A stretch of 39,448 nt of DNA from positions 1 to 39,448 of the forward strand of contig CAZIMM010000013.1 of the NCBI GenBank assembly GCA_964540415.1, in the 5' to 3' direction. Position 1 is the first letter of the stretch. The number at the start of each line of letters is the position of its first letter. This DNA comes from CAZIMM01 sp964540415 (GTDB lineage Bacteria > Bacillota > Clostridia > Oscillospirales > Acutalibacteraceae). Shown piece after piece: positions 8,227 to 15,778 of this stretch. The notes beneath the pieces are model-generated. The model was not told where the DNA came from. It saw only the letters and a list, made by a program, of their open reading frames with translations, and searched no databases. The translations under genes were made by a program, and so were the position numbers.

Positions 8227-9300
8227 TCAGAGAATGAGCAATTCCTTCGGGGTATCGGTAAAATTGTCGCAGCCGTCCGCCGTGACAACAACCATGTCCT
8301 CAATTCTCACACCGTATTCACCGGGAATATATATGCCCGGCTCAACCGTGACAAGCTGACTCGAACGCAGCACCTGGTCACTCTTTTGGGAAAGCGTCGG
8401 GAATTCGTGAATGTCCAGACCCACACCGTGGCCGGTTGAGTGGGCAAAGCATATGCCGTAGCCCGCGTCGGAAATAACACTGCGTGCAACCGAGTCAACG
8501 TCCTTGCACGGGACACCGTCCTTAATTGCCGCAATTGCCCTGCGCTGAGCTTCAAGAACGATTGAATAAACGTTTTTCTGTTTTTCGCTGATGTTTCCGA
8601 CGGCGACGGTGCGTGTCATGTCGCTGCAATATCCTCCGCATTTTGCGCCGAAATCAAGTGTTACGAAATCGCCGTCGCAAACCTTTCTTTCGCCCGGCAC
8701 ACCGTGCGGCAGGGAGGAGTTGACACCGCTCACGGCTATTGTTTTGAAAGCAACCTCGTCCGCGCCGTGCTTGAGCATATAGAAATCAATGGCAAGGGCG
8801 ATGTCCTTTTCGGTAACGCCCGGACGGATATATTTTACGACATAATCGAACGCAGCCTCCGCGATTGCCTGCGAACGCCTTACGCAAACCAGCTCGGCCT
8901 CGGTTTTGATTGAGCGAAGAACGTTGAGATACAGATTCAGCTTGTCGTCGTTTATCAGCCGCAGGCCCTCAGCCTTGAAAGCCTTTGCAAAGGCGCGGTT
9001 GCGCGCAACCGTCAAATCCTCCGTTTCAACGGCGATTCCGGCGCAGTTGAACTTTTTCGCAAATTCGCAGATTTGCTCCTCCGCATTTTTCAGCTCAACA
9101 CAGCGGCAGCAGTCAATTGCCTCGGCTGCTGCTTCGATATACCTGCCGTCGGTGAAAAACACGCTTCCGTTGCGCGTGATGAGAAGATATCCGTTGTCGC
9201 ACGCAAAGGAGGTAAGATAGCGGCGGTTGCTTTCGCCGGTGATGAGCACGCCGTCAATTTCCGAAGGGAAACGCGACATCAGCTTTTGAAGATCATACAT
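8227..9300 (-). CDS. Xaa-Pro aminopeptidase (M24B metallopeptidase)
   Basis: A 357-residue M24-family peptidase that removes N-terminal residues from peptides with proline in second position. The creatinase-like N-terminal domain begins DGVLITGESNRRYLTSF. The catalytic domain carries the five metal ligands: Asp in TLDFGAK and CSDMTRT, His in HSTGHGVGLDIHEFP, Glu in TVEPGIY, and Glu in GVRIEDMV. The start used is ATG at 9300, behind GAGAGG; a longer in-frame form starting at 9327 lacks a ribosome binding site. It lies downstream of rpsU with a terminator between them, so it is probably transcribed on its own, although no clear promoter is seen. The upstream region holds a short palindrome (CAAAAG/CTTTTG at 9351-9365). 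Confidence 0.92.
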   Translation of the reverse strand: MYDLQKLMSRFPSEIDGVLITGESNRRYLTSFACDNGYLLITRNGSVFFTDGRYIEAAAEAIDCCRCVELKNAEEQICEFAKKFNCAGIAVETEDLTVARNRAFAKAFKAEGLRLINDDKLNLYLNVLRSIKTEAELVCVRRSQAIAEAAFDYVVKYIRPGVTEKDIALAIDFYMLKHGADEVAFKTIAVSGVNSSLPHGVPGERKVCDGDFVTLDFGAKCGGYCSDMTRTVAVGNISEKQKNVYSIVLEAQRRAIAAIKDGVPCKDVDSVARSVISDAGYGICFAHSTGHGVGLDIHEFPTLSQKSDQVLRSSQLVTVEPGIYIPGEYGVRIEDMVVVTADGCDNFTDTPKELLIL

Positions 9301-9412
9301 TTTACAAACCTCTCTTTCGTGTGTCAAAGAAGTCGGTCGTGCGCCGAAAACAAAAGTACCTTTTGCCGAAAATGCAAAAGCTTTTTGACCCGACCGAATA
9401 TCCGGTTAATTA

Positions 9413-9447
9413 AAAACAGCAAAGTCACCTTTTGGGCAACTTTGCTC
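9413..9447 (-). terminator. Rho-independent terminator after rpsU
   Basis: AGCAAAGT (9418-9425) and ACTTTGCT (9440-9447) form an 8-bp stem with a 14-base loop. On the minus strand the stem is followed by TGTTTTTAATT. It sits about 65 bases past the rpsU stop. Confidence 0.75.
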
Positions 9448-9513
9448 TTTCTTGTTGTTTTGCATCAAGACTGAATTTGTCAACAGTCTGAGCGGACACA
9501 TAGCCCGTTCCGT

Positions 9514-9690
9514 TTACTTATACTTGCGCTTACGGGCGGCCTCTGACTTTTTCTTCCTTTTTACAGAAGGTTTCTCGTAGTGTTCTCTTTTGCGAACCTC
9601 CTGGATGACTCCATCCCTTGAGGTCTGCCTTTTGAAACGTCTGAGAGCACTGTCCAAAGACTCGTTCGCGTTGACTTTTACCTGACTCAT
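9514..9690 (-). CDS. rpsU: 30S ribosomal protein S21
   Basis: A 58-residue, very basic protein of the small ribosomal subunit. Sequence MSQVKVNANESLDSALRRFK and a C-terminal run of Lys and Arg ending RKRKYK are typical of S21 in Firmicutes. The start is the ATG at 9690, because GGAGGG lies just upstream and the family begins here; the longer open frame to 9732 is not coding. It is transcribed alone, from a perfect-consensus promoter to a hairpin terminator, and divergently from kdgK. Confidence 0.96.
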   Translation of the reverse strand: MSQVKVNANESLDSALRRFKRQTSRDGVIQEVRKREHYEKPSVKRKKKSEAARKRKYK

Positions 9691-9745
9691 TATTATTCCC
9701 TCCCTCCGCTGTGTGCAGGGGCATACTTCCACTGTTTATGCGAGC

Positions 9746-9774
9746 ATTATACTACAGCCGAAGCACATTGTCAA
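9746..9774 (-). promoter_or_regulatory. Perfect-consensus SigA-type promoter for rpsU
   Basis: On the minus strand TTGACA (9769-9774) is followed after exactly 17 bases by TATAAT (9746-9751). Both hexamers match the consensus fully, which fits strong constitutive expression of a ribosomal protein. Confidence 0.92.
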
Positions 9775-9806
9775 CAACAAAAAACACTTTTTAGACAAAT
9801 TTGTTA

Positions 9807-9835
9807 TTGTAAAACCGCCGTTAGGCTGATATAAT
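9807..9835 (+). promoter_or_regulatory. Promoter for the kdgK operon
   Basis: TTGTAA (9807-9812) and TATAAT (9830-9835) are spaced by 17 bases. The rpsU promoter lies 33 bases away on the other strand. The leader to kdgK is short, about 25 bases, and includes a GTGAGGT ribosome binding site. Confidence 0.75.
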
Positions 9836-9866
9836 GTAATAAATATGTATAGTGAGGTAGAATGCG

Positions 9867-10958
9867 ATGAAACTGAGAAACCGTGACGAGTGTTCTTATG
9901 ATATGCTTGCTCTCGGCGAGGTGATGCTTCGGCTTGATCCCGGTGATTCCAGAATAAAAGCCGCCCGTTCCTTCCGCGTCTGGGAGGGCGGCGGCGAATA
10001 CAATGTTGCCAGAGGACTGCGCCGCTGCTTCGGCATGAGAACTGCCGTTGTAACAGCATTTGCCGACAATGAGGTCGGCAGGCTCGCAGAGGATTTTATC
10101 CTTCAGGGCGGCGTTGATGCCTCACTGATAAAGTGGGTTAAATATGACGGAATCGGCAGAAACGTGCGCAACGGGCTGAACTTCACCGAAAAGGGGTTCG
10201 GCATCCGCGGAGCTGTCGGAGTGTCCGACAGAGGCAACACCGCCGTTTCACAGCTAGGGCAGGGCGACATTGACTGGGAGCACATCTTCGGCGTTCTCGG
10301 CGTCCGCTGGTTCCACACGGGCGGAATTTTTGCCGCTCTTTCCGACACAACGGCGCAGGTGGTTATCGAGGCCGTCAAGGCGGCAAAAAAGTACGGCACG
10401 GTTGTCTCCTACGACCTAAACTATCGCCCGTCTCTCTGGAAAAGCATCGGCGGCATCGAAAGAGCGCGGGAAGTCAACAAGGAAATTGCTCCTTACATAG
10501 ACGTGATGATCGGCAACGAGGAGGACTTCACCGCATGCCTCGGCTTTGAAATTGAGGGCAACGACTCCGGGCTCAAGGAGCTGAACATTGAGGGCTACCG
10601 CAAAATGATTCAAAGCGCCGTTGAGGTTTATCCCAATTTCAAGGCGGTTGCCACAACCCTGCGCACGGTGCGCACGGCGAACGTAAACGACTGGAGCGCC
10701 ATTTGCTGGATGGACGGCAAAATATATTCCGGTCCGGAGCTCAAGGGGCTGGATATCTATGACCGTGTCGGCGGGGGGGACAGCTTCGCCTCCGGACTGA
10801 TTTACGGCCTGATGACATACGGCGACGGGCAGTCCGCCGTCAATTACGGCGTTGCTCACGGTGCTCTTGCAATGACAACTCCGGGAGACACCTCCATGGC
10901 AAGCCTCGCGGAGGTTGAAAGGCTTCTGTCCGGAGCGGGTGCAAGAGTTCAAAGATAA
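9867..10958 (+). CDS. kdgK: 2-keto-3-deoxygluconate kinase (PfkB/ribokinase family)
   Basis: Phosphorylates 2-keto-3-deoxygluconate (KDG) to KDPG in the hexuronate and pectin branch of sugar breakdown. The 363-residue product is a PfkB-family kinase: ALGEVMLRLDPGD at the N-terminus, the substrate-side GGGEYNVARGLRR, and the C-terminal signature DRVGGGDSFASGLIYGL with its catalytic Asp. The N-terminal part carries extra residues (MKLRNRDECSYD) before the core. Assignment to KDG rather than another sugar rests mainly on the aldolase gene directly downstream, which would cleave its product. The gap to eda is 29 bases. Confidence 0.88.
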   Translation: MKLRNRDECSYDMLALGEVMLRLDPGDSRIKAARSFRVWEGGGEYNVARGLRRCFGMRTAVVTAFADNEVGRLAEDFILQGGVDASLIKWVKYDGIGRNVRNGLNFTEKGFGIRGAVGVSDRGNTAVSQLGQGDIDWEHIFGVLGVRWFHTGGIFAALSDTTAQVVIEAVKAAKKYGTVVSYDLNYRPSLWKSIGGIERAREVNKEIAPYIDVMIGNEEDFTACLGFEIEGNDSGLKELNIEGYRKMIQSAVEVYPNFKAVATTLRTVRTANVNDWSAICWMDGKIYSGPELKGLDIYDRVGGGDSFASGLIYGLMTYGDGQSAVNYGVAHGALAMTTPGDTSMASLAEVERLLSGAGARVQR

Positions 10959-10987
10959 ACATTAAATTTAATATAGGAGAGACCGAT

Positions 10988-11632
10988 ATGGACAAGGAAA
11001 GAATTCTCACAAAAATCCAGGACTGCGGCATTGTCGCCGTGGTCAGAGCCGAAAGCACCGACGTTGCCGAGCGCATCACCGACGCATGCATCGAGGGCGG
11101 AGTCGCGGCAATCGAGCTGACCTTCACCGTGCCTCACGCAGACAAGGTTATTGAGGCTCTTGCAAAAAAGTATTCGCCTGACGAAATCATTCTCGGTGCG
11201 GGAACCGTTATGGACGCGGCTACGGCAAGGATTGCAATGCTCTCGGGCGCGAACTACATCGTAAGCCCTTATCTTGACCTTGACACCGTGAAAATGTGCA
11301 ACCGCTACAGAACCGCCGTTATGCCCGGAGTGATGAGTGTGCGCGAGGCTGTGACGGCAATGGAGGCAGGCGCGGATATTCTCAAGATTTTCCCCGGAGA
11401 TTTGTTCGGGCCGAAAATCATCAAGGCAATCAAGGGGCCGATACCCTATGCGAAAATGATGCCGACCGGCGGAGTGGATGTCAACAATGTCGGCGAATGG
11501 ATAAAAGCCGGTGCAGTCGCCGTCGGAGCGGGGAGCTCCCTCACAGCCGGCGCGAAAACCGGAGATTACGCGGAAATCACCAGAACGGCAAAGCTCTTTG
11601 TTAAAAACATCAACGAAGCAAGAGGTAAATAA
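10988..11632 (+). CDS. eda: KDPG/KHG aldolase
   Basis: Cleaves 2-keto-3-deoxy-6-phosphogluconate to pyruvate and glyceraldehyde 3-phosphate. The 214-residue product has the family's (beta/alpha)8 barrel landmarks: GIVAVVRAES, AIELTFTVP with the catalytic Glu, ILGAGTVMDA, YIVSPYL, VMPGVMSVREA, and ADILKIFPGDLFGP holding the Schiff-base Lys, then MMPTGGVDVNN. The start is ATG behind TAGGAGA. It completes the Entner-Doudoroff lower step for the KDG made upstream, so the operon supports uronate use. The uronate isomerase, oxidoreductase and dehydratase genes are not in the window. Confidence 0.94.
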   Translation: MDKERILTKIQDCGIVAVVRAESTDVAERITDACIEGGVAAIELTFTVPHADKVIEALAKKYSPDEIILGAGTVMDAATARIAMLSGANYIVSPYLDLDTVKMCNRYRTAVMPGVMSVREAVTAMEAGADILKIFPGDLFGPKIIKAIKGPIPYAKMMPTGGVDVNNVGEWIKAGAVAVGAGSSLTAGAKTGDYAEITRTAKLFVKNINEARGK

Positions 11633-11647
11633 GAAAGGATTATCATT

Positions 11648-13255
11648 ATGAAAAAATTCATCTCATTGTTTTTGTGTGCCGTTATGCTGCTCGGTGCGGC
11701 GGGACTCGGCACAGGTGCATACGCTCTGAATTCCGCTCCCGCGGCGGACGAAAGTGAAAACGCAGGGCTTTACCGCTTTGCGGATAAGCTCATCAACGGA
11801 CTTGTCGGCGGCATCGCCTCAATCGTGCGCGACCCCGGCTGGGCAAAGCTCGGCAAGGAGGACTCAACCGGCTTCATGCCCGGTTCAGCTCAGTTTGATT
11901 CGACACTCGGCAGCAGCTGGCAGCTCGGCTACGCCTCCGCCTCTCTGCAAACCGGCAAAGAGCTTGACGGCAACCATTATGTCGGCGGCAGCCTCTCGGT
12001 TTCGCGCAAGGTTGCAACAGATATTCGCGACGACCAGCGCGTACGGACAGTTGCAATGTCTGCAGGCGACGGCACGGTTGTTTTCGCTTCTCTTGACGCT
12101 TACGGGCTTGCTAACGGAGACGTAAGAGAAATCCGCAACAGGCTTTCCGCTTTTTGCAAAGACAAAAACATCGTGAGCATCAACGTTTCCTCTCTCCACC
12201 AGCACAGCTGCGTTGATACCTTCGGCATGAACGGAGACATTGTCAAAGCCTTTTTCACAGCTCCCCTCAAGAACATTTTCGGCATCAAGCTTGAAAGCGG
12301 CAAGAATCCGGAGTACATGGAGAATCTTTACAACACGGTTGTCAACAGCATCAAGTCTGCCGTCAACTCAATGAAAGCCGGTAAGCTCTATTACGGCACG
12401 GTGGATGCTTCAGCATACATAAGGGATAAGCGCGACCCGCAGGTTTTCGACAAAAACCTCAACCGCCTGCGCTTTGCGCCCGACGACGGCTCCGCGCAGA
12501 CCTGGCTCGTCAATTCTGCGATTCACTGTGTCGGCAACGGCGCGGCGGGCACGGTTGTGACAGGTGACTATCCCTACTATATGGAAAAATACATCAAAGA
12601 AAACTACAATGCAAACTTCATCATCATTCAGGGTGCGGAGCTCGCAATAACCTCTATGAGCGACAAAGTGAAGGCAGACCCCGTAAACGTCGAAAAATAC
12701 GGTGACCGTTATGCCACCCTGATGGAATACGGCAAAACTCTCGGCGCTCTGCTGGGCACGATTCAGCCCGCAAACGAAACCGAGGTTGCTCCTCTGCTCA
12801 ATGCGATTCACAAGCGCATTTATGTCCCGATTGAAAACAACATCCTCATCCTTGCCGGCAAATGCGGACTGCTTTCCAACACAGTTGTCAAAACAGGCTT
12901 TATGAAATATTCGGTCGCAACGGAAATCGGTTACATTGAAATTGGAACCTCTATTGCCGTGGCGGTTATTCCGGGTGAGCTTGCTCCCGAAATTGCCTTC
13001 GGCTCGGCAACAACAGCCGCGGAATCGTGGACAGGTGAGGAATGGAATTACCCGTCAATGGTTGCGTACGCACGCAACCGCAAGCTGCTTGTGTTCGGCA
13101 TTACGAACGACCAGATCGGTTACATTCTCACCGACAACAGCTGGCACTCCATCCTCTGCGAAAACGAGGAAATTGTGGCAACCGGCTCAAAGGCGGGTTC
13201 AACGATATTCAGTGAATACACTTCCCTTCTGAGCGAAGTAAAGAGAGCAAGTTGA
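11648..13255 (+). CDS. Secreted neutral/alkaline ceramidase-like hydrolase
   Basis: A 535-residue protein with an N-terminal signal peptide (MKKFISLFLCAVMLLGAAGL, with cleavage likely near AYA). The body resembles the catalytic domain of neutral/alkaline non-lysosomal ceramidases, zinc amidases that split ceramide into sphingosine and fatty acid. Matching landmarks are GGSLSVSRKVATDI, a run ending SSLHQHSCVDT (two His at 184 and 186), NSAIHCVGNGAAG (His 293), VTGDYPYYMEKY, AVIPGELAPEIAFG (candidate Glu ligand) and ITNDQIGYIL. The family's usual motif is close to HTHSGPDT, so HQHSCVDT is a divergent form and the substrate may differ. The protein lacks the C-terminal domain seen in longer ceramidases. 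It follows eda by 15 bases, an unexpected partner for a KDG operon. Confidence 0.7.
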   Translation: MKKFISLFLCAVMLLGAAGLGTGAYALNSAPAADESENAGLYRFADKLINGLVGGIASIVRDPGWAKLGKEDSTGFMPGSAQFDSTLGSSWQLGYASASLQTGKELDGNHYVGGSLSVSRKVATDIRDDQRVRTVAMSAGDGTVVFASLDAYGLANGDVREIRNRLSAFCKDKNIVSINVSSLHQHSCVDTFGMNGDIVKAFFTAPLKNIFGIKLESGKNPEYMENLYNTVVNSIKSAVNSMKAGKLYYGTVDASAYIRDKRDPQVFDKNLNRLRFAPDDGSAQTWLVNSAIHCVGNGAAGTVVTGDYPYYMEKYIKENYNANFIIIQGAELAITSMSDKVKADPVNVEKYGDRYATLMEYGKTLGALLGTIQPANETEVAPLLNAIHKRIYVPIENNILILAGKCGLLSNTVVKTGFMKYSVATEIGYIEIGTSIAVAVIPGELAPEIAFGSATTAAESWTGEEWNYPSMVAYARNRKLLVFGITNDQIGYILTDNSWHSILCENEEIVATGSKAGSTIFSEYTSLLSEVKRAS

Positions 13256-13293
13256 TTGTGTCACTTGAACATTCACAAAAGGAGACAAGGCTT

Positions 13294-14220
13294 ATGAAAA
13301 AATTCGTCGCTGTTATTTCAGCTTTATCCATTTTTTTGCTTGCTGCCTGCGGCTCGGTCGAGAAAACGGTGACAACGCAGAAGGAAACAACCTCGGCGCC
13401 GGAGGTTGTCGGGAACTTTGAATTCACAACGGAAAACTATCCGCGTATGGGTGGCTCTCTTGCGGCATTGCCGCTGGGTGAAGCTGTCACGGCAACTGTG
13501 CTCGGCATTGACCGCAGCACAGCCGGCGGCATGATTGTGTTTGAAGGCTCCACAACCGACAATTACACCGCTCTTGTCGACGGCACATTCGACATTCTGC
13601 TCGCCTATGAGCCGTCTGAGGAAGCAAAGCAATACGCGAAGGACAAGAACTTTGAGTGGGAAATGCACGCAATCGGCGCGGATGCCCTTGTGTTCATCTG
13701 CAGCACCGAGAACAGCGTTGAGAACCTGACAACTCAGCAGGTGAAGGACATTTACACCGGCAAGCTCAAAAACTGGAAGAATGTCGGCGGCACCGACAGC
13801 CCCATCATTGCCTATCAGCGCAACAAAGACAGCGGCAGCCAGACCCTCTTTGACAAGCTGCTCAATCTCGGCGACTCTCTTGTTGAACCGCCGAAGGAAC
13901 AGCGTGTGGATTCAATGATAGGTCTGCTCGAGGCAATTGCCGATTACGACAATTCTAAGGATTCCCTCGGCTACACGGTCTATTATTACTTGACAAACAT
14001 GGAGAGCGACAAGCTCAACACCAGCAAAATTCTCAGCATTGACGGCGTTGCACCGAGCAACGCGACAATTGCCTCCGGCGAGTACACCCTCACCAATGAT
14101 TTTTATGTCGTCATCCCCAAAGACCTCCCAGATGACGACCCGGCGCGGGTGCTTTACAACTGGATTTGCTCCGATCAGGGCAGGCAGCTTGTCGAGCGAG
14201 AGAATTATGTGGCTAAATAA
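13294..14220 (+). CDS. Phosphate-type substrate-binding lipoprotein (PstS-like)
   Basis: A 308-residue lipoprotein: MKKFVAVISALSIFLLAAC is a lipoprotein signal peptide with lipobox LAAC, followed by a Thr-rich linker. The mature part resembles the PstS-like periplasmic-binding fold: IDRSTAGGMIVFEG, DILLAYEPSEEA, DALVFICSTENSVENLTTQQ, VKDIYTGKLKNWKNVGG and QRNKDSGSQTLFDKLL are typical of proteins that bind phosphate or similar anions. No PstC, PstA or PstB genes are adjacent, so it may serve as an orphan receptor or supply a remote transporter. The start is the ATG at 13294 with AGGAGA upstream; a longer in-frame form reading from the end of the previous gene (13252) begins with TTG and lacks a ribosome binding site. 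It is the last gene of the KDG operon. Confidence 0.85.
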   Translation: MKKFVAVISALSIFLLAACGSVEKTVTTQKETTSAPEVVGNFEFTTENYPRMGGSLAALPLGEAVTATVLGIDRSTAGGMIVFEGSTTDNYTALVDGTFDILLAYEPSEEAKQYAKDKNFEWEMHAIGADALVFICSTENSVENLTTQQVKDIYTGKLKNWKNVGGTDSPIIAYQRNKDSGSQTLFDKLLNLGDSLVEPPKEQRVDSMIGLLEAIADYDNSKDSLGYTVYYYLTNMESDKLNTSKILSIDGVAPSNATIASGEYTLTNDFYVVIPKDLPDDDPARVLYNWICSDQGRQLVERENYVAK

Positions 14221-14263
14221 GTTAGAAAATGTTGGATTATGTCTGGATTTTTCGGACAATTTA

Positions 14264-14272
14264 TGTTATAAT
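14264..14272 (+). promoter_or_regulatory. Extended -10 promoter for the hydrogenase operon
   Basis: TATAAT at 14267-14272 is preceded by TG one base upstream (TGT-TATAAT), an extended -10 element, and TGGATT lies 17 bases upstream in the -35 position. A GC-rich hairpin (GTGCCGG at 14305-14311 with CCGGCGC at 14323-14329) sits in the leader just before the AAAGGAGG ribosome binding site, and could modulate translation of hydC. Confidence 0.7.
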
Positions 14273-14345
14273 CGCAAGGTATGCACTTCTGTTTGGTGCT
14301 AATCGTGCCGGAGGATTAATTCCCGGCGCAAAGGAGGAAAGTTGA

Positions 14346-14840
14346 ATGCTCAAAAAAGTCAGCAAAATCCCGTTTTCGGGCACCCCCGAACAGGAGGCTC
14401 AGCTCAAAAGCGTGATTGAGGAAAACAAGGGTGACAAGAGCATGCTCATGCACGTCATGCAGCAGGCTCAGCTCATTTACGGCTATCTGCCCTTTGAGGT
14501 GCAGGTTATGATAGCCGACGGAATGGACATCCCGCTTGAAAAGGTTTACGGTGTGTCCACCTTCTATGCGCAGTTTGCGTTGTCTCCGAAGGGAAAGTAC
14601 AATGTTTCGGTCTGCCTGGGAACAGCCTGCTATGTCAAGGGCTCACAAAGTGTGCTTGACGAAATCAGCGCCTCCCTCGGCATCACACCGGGTGAGTGCT
14701 CGGCTGACGGCAAATTCTCTCTTGAGGCGTGCCGCTGCATCGGTGCCTGCGGTCTTGCTCCCGTAATGATGATTAACGACGATGTTTACGGCAAGCTCGA
14801 CGCGAGCCAGGTTGCCGGCATCCTTGCCAAATACGAATGA
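14346..14840 (+). CDS. hydC: NAD-linked [FeFe] hydrogenase subunit HydC (NuoE-like)
   Basis: A 164-residue NuoE/24-kDa-type subunit with a thioredoxin-like fold that binds one [2Fe-2S] cluster. The four Cys ligands are visible in VCLGTACYVKG (two) and CRCIGACGLAP (the later pair). The N-terminal helical part, ending in QQAQLIYGYLPFEVQ and KVYGVSTFYAQF, is typical of the family. In trimeric hydrogenases it sits with HydB to pass electrons to NAD. The start is ATG with AAAGGAGG upstream. Its stop overlaps the start of the next gene (ATGA). Confidence 0.93.
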   Translation: MLKKVSKIPFSGTPEQEAQLKSVIEENKGDKSMLMHVMQQAQLIYGYLPFEVQVMIADGMDIPLEKVYGVSTFYAQFALSPKGKYNVSVCLGTACYVKGSQSVLDEISASLGITPGECSADGKFSLEACRCIGACGLAPVMMINDDVYGKLDASQVAGILAKYE

Positions 14841-15406
14841 GAGAGCTGTCACTGCACATTCTCGACATCGCGCAAAACTCAATTTCCGCAGAAGCATCGC
14901 TCATTGAAATCTCCGTACTGTTCACAAGTGATGATTCATTGACAATTGTCATCAGGGACAACGGCAGAGGAATGACTCCCGAGCAGCTTGAAAGAGTGCG
15001 CAACCCGTTTTTCACAACTCGCACAACGCGCCGCGTGGGAATGGGAATCCCGCTGTTTTTCCTTTCCGCCGAAATGACCGGCGGCAGCGCGGAAATTCAG
15101 AGCGAGCAGGGAGTGGGCACAACAGTTACCGCGCGTTTCAGAACCGACAGTGTGGATTTTACCCCTCTCGGAGATATGTGTTCAACGATTATGACTCTTG
15201 TCACAATGAACACCGATATCGACTTCATCTACACCCTTTCTCTTGACGATGAAAGCTTTGTTTTTTCGACTGTCAAGATAAAGGAAATTCTCGGAGAGGT
15301 TGCCGTAAATGCGCCGGAGGTTTCGGCGTGGCTCAGGGACTATATAATCGAAAACGAAAACGCAATATTGCACTCAGGAGGTAAGAATAAACGTGAAGAC
15401 ACTTGA
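14837..15406 (+). CDS. HATPase-domain protein in the hydrogenase operon
   Basis: A 189-residue soluble protein with a histidine-kinase-type ATP-binding domain: ILDIAQNSISAEA (N box), IRDNGRGM (G1 box), NPFFTTR and RVGMGIPLF (G2 box). It has no dimerisation/phosphoacceptor His domain, no membrane segment and no receiver. The C-terminal 75 residues match nothing I recognise. A gene of this kind lies between hydC and hydD in several acetogen and clostridial bifurcating hydrogenase clusters, where its role is not settled; a regulator or assembly factor is plausible. It overlaps hydC by four bases and hydD by 14 bases, so all three are translationally coupled. Confidence 0.75.
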   Translation: MRELSLHILDIAQNSISAEASLIEISVLFTSDDSLTIVIRDNGRGMTPEQLERVRNPFFTTRTTRRVGMGIPLFFLSAEMTGGSAEIQSEQGVGTTVTARFRTDSVDFTPLGDMCSTIMTLVTMNTDIDFIYTLSLDDESFVFSTVKIKEILGEVAVNAPEVSAWLRDYIIENENAILHSGGKNKREDT

Positions 15407-15764
15407 AGAACTCTTAGCAATAAAAGAAAGGACTAAGTCGGCTATGACCGTGCGCGAGGACTCCGGTGAACTGACCAGAGTTGTCGTCGGCATGGCAACC
15501 TGCGGCATCGCTGCCGGTGCAAGGCCTGTTCTCGCCGCTTTTTCTCAGGAGATTGAGCGCCGTAAGCTCGACAACGTCACGGTTTCTCAGACCGGCTGCA
15601 TCGGCATGTGCCAGTATGAGCCGATTGTTGAAGTTTTTGTCCCCGGCAAGGAAAAAGTGACATATGTTCAGATGTCACCGGAAAAGGTTGCGCGTGTTGT
15701 CAATGACCATATCGTCAACGGCAATATCGTCACCGAATACACAGTCGGCGCAATCGCCAAATAA
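15393..15764 (+). CDS. hydD: Small [2Fe-2S] thioredoxin-like subunit HydD
   Basis: A 123-residue [2Fe-2S] ferredoxin-like protein of the type found beside NuoF-like hydrogenase subunits. The cluster ligands are in VVVGMATCGIAAGARPVL (one Cys visible) and SQTGCIGMCQYEP (two). Only three cysteines in all are seen (Cys at ATCG, TGCIG, GMCQ); the usual fourth position is Ala or Gly, so the cluster may be incomplete or differently held. It starts with GTG inside the end of the HATPase gene, after CAGGAGG. The following hydB gene lies 14 bases on. Also called HndB-like in some annotations. Confidence 0.8.
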   Translation: MKTLEELLAIKERTKSAMTVREDSGELTRVVVGMATCGIAAGARPVLAAFSQEIERRKLDNVTVSQTGCIGMCQYEPIVEVFVPGKEKVTYVQMSPEKVARVVNDHIVNGNIVTEYTVGAIAK

Positions 15765-15778
15765 AGGAGGTTAGCATT

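Noticed and set aside
9692..9732. Longer S21 start at 9732
   Set aside because: S21 starts at MSQVKV and GGAGGG lies just before the ATG at 9690.
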